Assembly: GCA_001430745.1 (NCBI GenBank)
Contig: KQ482011.1
Location: 339,692-349,851, forward strand
Direction of reading: 5' to 3'
Origin: Auxenochlorella pyrenoidosa
Taxonomy: Eukaryota; Chlorophyta; Trebouxiophyceae; Chlorellales; Chlorellaceae
Length of the DNA: 10,160 nt
Under the pieces are notes generated by a model. That model was given only the letters and a program-made list of their open reading frames with translations. It did not search any database and was not told the origin of the DNA. Position 1 is the stretch's first letter. Every line of letters starts with the position of its first letter. This document shows positions 8,389 to 10,160 of the stretch, piece after piece. The position numbers and the translations under genes are program-made.

Positions 8389-9199
8389 ATGTCGGACCCT
8401 GACCTGCGGTCGAGCACGGCACCAGGCCTGGCGGTTACGCACCGTGTCATCAACCAACGCAGCAGCCCCATCCGGCTGTACTGGCTCGACTACGAAGGGC
8501 GGGCGGTGAGTGCCACTCGCGCGAGGATTGTGGTGCTGGCACCATCAGTTGCGCCTCATGTTCAGCCAAGATTACTCTCAGAGGTCCTGTTCGCCTGAAA
8601 GGGTTTGGAACCTGTGCTTTCATTTCCTTGCAGGTGCCATATGGCATTGTGGAGCCGGAGGGTGACATCAGTCAATGTGGGTGCAGGGCAGAAATGGCCT
8701 GCTTGCACGCGCCCTGGACGCAGGGACAGATGCTGCTCCGGCCGCTGCACATGCTTTGCCGGTACTTCAAAGCGCCACCCCGGAGTGGCCTGGGGCTCAC
8801 CAGTGCTTGGAATCTCTGCCTGAGCTGCCCTGGCTGCGGTTGCCTCGTGCGCACCTGTCAGCGGGGTGCCTGCGCCTGCCTGGCGGATGCTTACGCTGCG
8901 TGCTGCGAGCTCGGCCACGTGCCCAGTATCGGCCCCGTGCCCTACAAGGCCGCGCCCACCCCCACCCTGCTGCAGCCACCTACTCCACGCACGCGTGGCG
9001 CATCTGCGACGAGCAGAGCGGCCTGTCGCTTGCCGAGTATGTGGGGCCCTCTGCCACCCTGTCCTTGCTGGCAGACGGCAGCCTGCGGATCCAGGTGGCC
9101 GCCCAGGCCCCGCCCACGGTAGAGGAAGCAGCAGAGGCGCCGCAGGGGGGGCAGGCAGCAGCAGAGGCGGTCCCTGGCAAGGGCGATGAAGAGCGCTGA
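8389..9199 (+). CDS. Small VHL beta-domain protein (3 exons)
   Basis: Exons 8389-8505, 8634-8676 and 8976-9199 join (phase 0, then phase 1 T|CC) to 127 residues. Residues 19-37, RVINQRSSPIRLYWLDYEG, match the first strands of the von Hippel-Lindau beta domain (human-type pattern: Asn-Arg-Ser...V-x-W-L-x-F-x-G). Residues 40-65 continue it: VPYGIVEPEGDISQ, then STYSTHAWRICD. The strand ending LSLLADGSLRIQ follows, and an Ala/Glu/Pro-rich tail (about 94-127) ends in GKGDEER. In animals the beta domain binds hydroxyproline on substrates and a separate alpha domain binds elongin C within a cullin-2 ubiquitin ligase. No helical alpha domain or BC-box is visible after the beta domain, so ligase activity cannot be claimed. 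Both splice joins fall inside the fold and restore it, which supports the model. The start ATG is the only one before the domain, although its context is weak (C at -3). Confidence 0.75.
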
Positions 9200-9542
9200 G
9201 CTTGCCCTTTCATCCGCCGTTCCCATGCCAGATTCCCGGTGCGGAGCAACCCATCGCTGTCATTTGCCCTGAAGCCTCCCTTCCACTCCCCCCTCTGCCC
9301 TCTGCTGTCCTGATTGAATGCTAGCTGGCCGAAATTGAGTGCTATAAATTGCAAGGATGGCCTGGCCGACATGTGGCACAGAGCAGCCCAGGCACGAGCA
9401 GACGAGCGTAGACCAATCTTAGGCCCAAGGTCGGGCAGCAAAGGGGGAGCTGATGCAGCGGGAGGAGGGGGGAGCGCACGCCGGGGGCACGCAGCATCGC
9501 AACATGCAGCCAGGGCGCACACGCCACGGAGGCCAGCGCCCC
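9200..9542. other. Convergent 3' region between the VHL-domain and glucosidase II beta genes
   Basis: The 343 bp between two facing stop codons should be 3' UTR sequence. I found neither TGTAA nor its complement TTACA. A TATAAA at 9343-9348 is isolated and faces no gene start. Nothing else is recognised. Confidence 0.6.
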
Positions 9543-10160
9543 TCAGAGCTCGTCCTTGGCCGCCCCCATGGCCGCCGCGATCTCTGCCTCCTCGTCCCCG
9601 CCCACCAGCAGCCGCTCCCGCGCAGCCAGCTCAGCCTGCAGCGCAGCGAGCACCTCCTCAGAGCAGACCGCCGGGGTCTCCAGCTCAGCGGTGTACTCGC
9701 ACCGGCTCGGCTCCGCCACCTTGGCCAGCCTCTCGGCCTGGCCGCAGAGCAGCGAGACCTGCATGGGGGGCAGGGCGCCGAGGAGCGCGCTGAGGCGCGG
9801 CGGGCGTGGCGGCAGGCAGCGGCGGGCGTGGCAGCTGCCCGGTGCGCTGCTCCCGGCCTGGCCCCAGCAAGGCACAGCGCGCAAGGGCGGCCAAGGGCGG
9901 GCATGCATTCGGGGAATACGGCGCCTCACGCCCACGCCAGACGGCCGCCTGGCTGAACCTGCCGGCCCCCTTTTCCTCGTCCCCGCAAACTGCGCGCACC
10001 GTCATGCTGCGGCTGGGGCCCTGCCAGCAGCCGGCGCCGTTCTGGAAGAGCATCTTGCGGTCGCCCTCTGCCAGCCCCTGCCAGCTGCCCAGCGAGGTGG
10101 ACGAGTGGCCCTCCTTCTGGGCCGCCTTGGAGAACGGGCACACTTCGTACGTGTACTTGT
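9543..10160 (-). CDS. PRKCSH: Glucosidase II beta subunit, C-terminal part (MRH domain and KDEL)
   Basis: Two exons are present on the minus strand: 10160-10000 (enters from the right edge) and 9758-9543, giving 124 C-terminal residues. The sequence runs YTYEVCPFSKAAQKEG, then LGSWQGL, then MLFQNGAGCWQGPSRSMT, then VSLLCGQAERLAKV, then AEPSRCEYTAELETPAVCSE. This is the mannose-6-phosphate receptor homology (MRH) domain of the non-catalytic glucosidase II subunit. The sugar-binding Arg of GPSRS and the Glu and Tyr of CEY are kept, as are the paired cysteines. In the ER lumen this subunit binds N-glycan mannose and holds the catalytic alpha subunit, which trims inner glucoses in glycoprotein quality control. 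The last four residues, KDEL, are an ER retrieval signal, which fits. The donor GTGCGC at 9999 (phase 0, after Thr) is chosen because it fuses the two halves exactly as in the family. The N-terminal LDL-receptor-like part lies outside the window. Confidence 0.9.

Noticed and set aside
9343..9348. TATAAA as a promoter
   Set aside because: It lies between two convergent gene ends with no start codon downstream at a suitable distance.

Overview
The window looks like GC-rich nuclear DNA from a unicellular green alga, most likely a trebouxiophyte of the Chlorella type. The reasons are small genes split by short introns, GTGAGC-type donors with pyrimidine-rich acceptors, alanine/glutamine/serine low-complexity protein regions, a CAG-repeat tract, a TGTAA motif behind one stop codon, and eukaryote-only protein families. 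The lineage is an inference; no rRNA or organelle gene is present to fix it. I see no prokaryotic operon, tRNA, CRISPR array or transposase.

Five protein-coding genes alternate strictly in strand (-, +, -, +, -). All exon joins given here were derived by hand from splice signals and reading-frame continuity, and for the three complete genes they give uninterrupted frames from ATG to stop. (1) 1-1671, minus: an NTF2-domain protein of the G3BP/Rasputin type, cut off by the left edge. (2) 2884-4715, plus: a 438-residue acidic-then-basic protein with one U1-type C2H2 zinc finger and a polyglutamine tract. (3) 5321-7738, minus: a 504-residue SAND-domain protein with two AT-hooks, probably a DNA-binding or chromatin protein. 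(4) 8389-9199, plus: a 127-residue protein with a VHL beta-domain fold and no visible elongin-C-binding part. (5) 9543-10160, minus: the C-terminus of the beta subunit of ER glucosidase II, with most of the MRH lectin domain and a KDEL ending.

The gaps are two divergent upstream regions (1672-2883, 7739-8388) and two convergent 3' regions (4716-5320, 9200-9542). The genes do not form a pathway: RNA-granule-type, nucleic-acid-binding, ubiquitin-type and ER glycan quality-control families simply lie side by side.

The most unusual material is inside introns of gene 1. A 19-bp copy of the exon 3/donor junction lies 87 bp downstream, so using it would add 29 codons in frame. There is also a 60-bp inverted repeat with 54 matching positions, and a threefold 19-bp tandem repeat that forms an acceptor pyrimidine tract. 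I found no convincing new multi-gene system.
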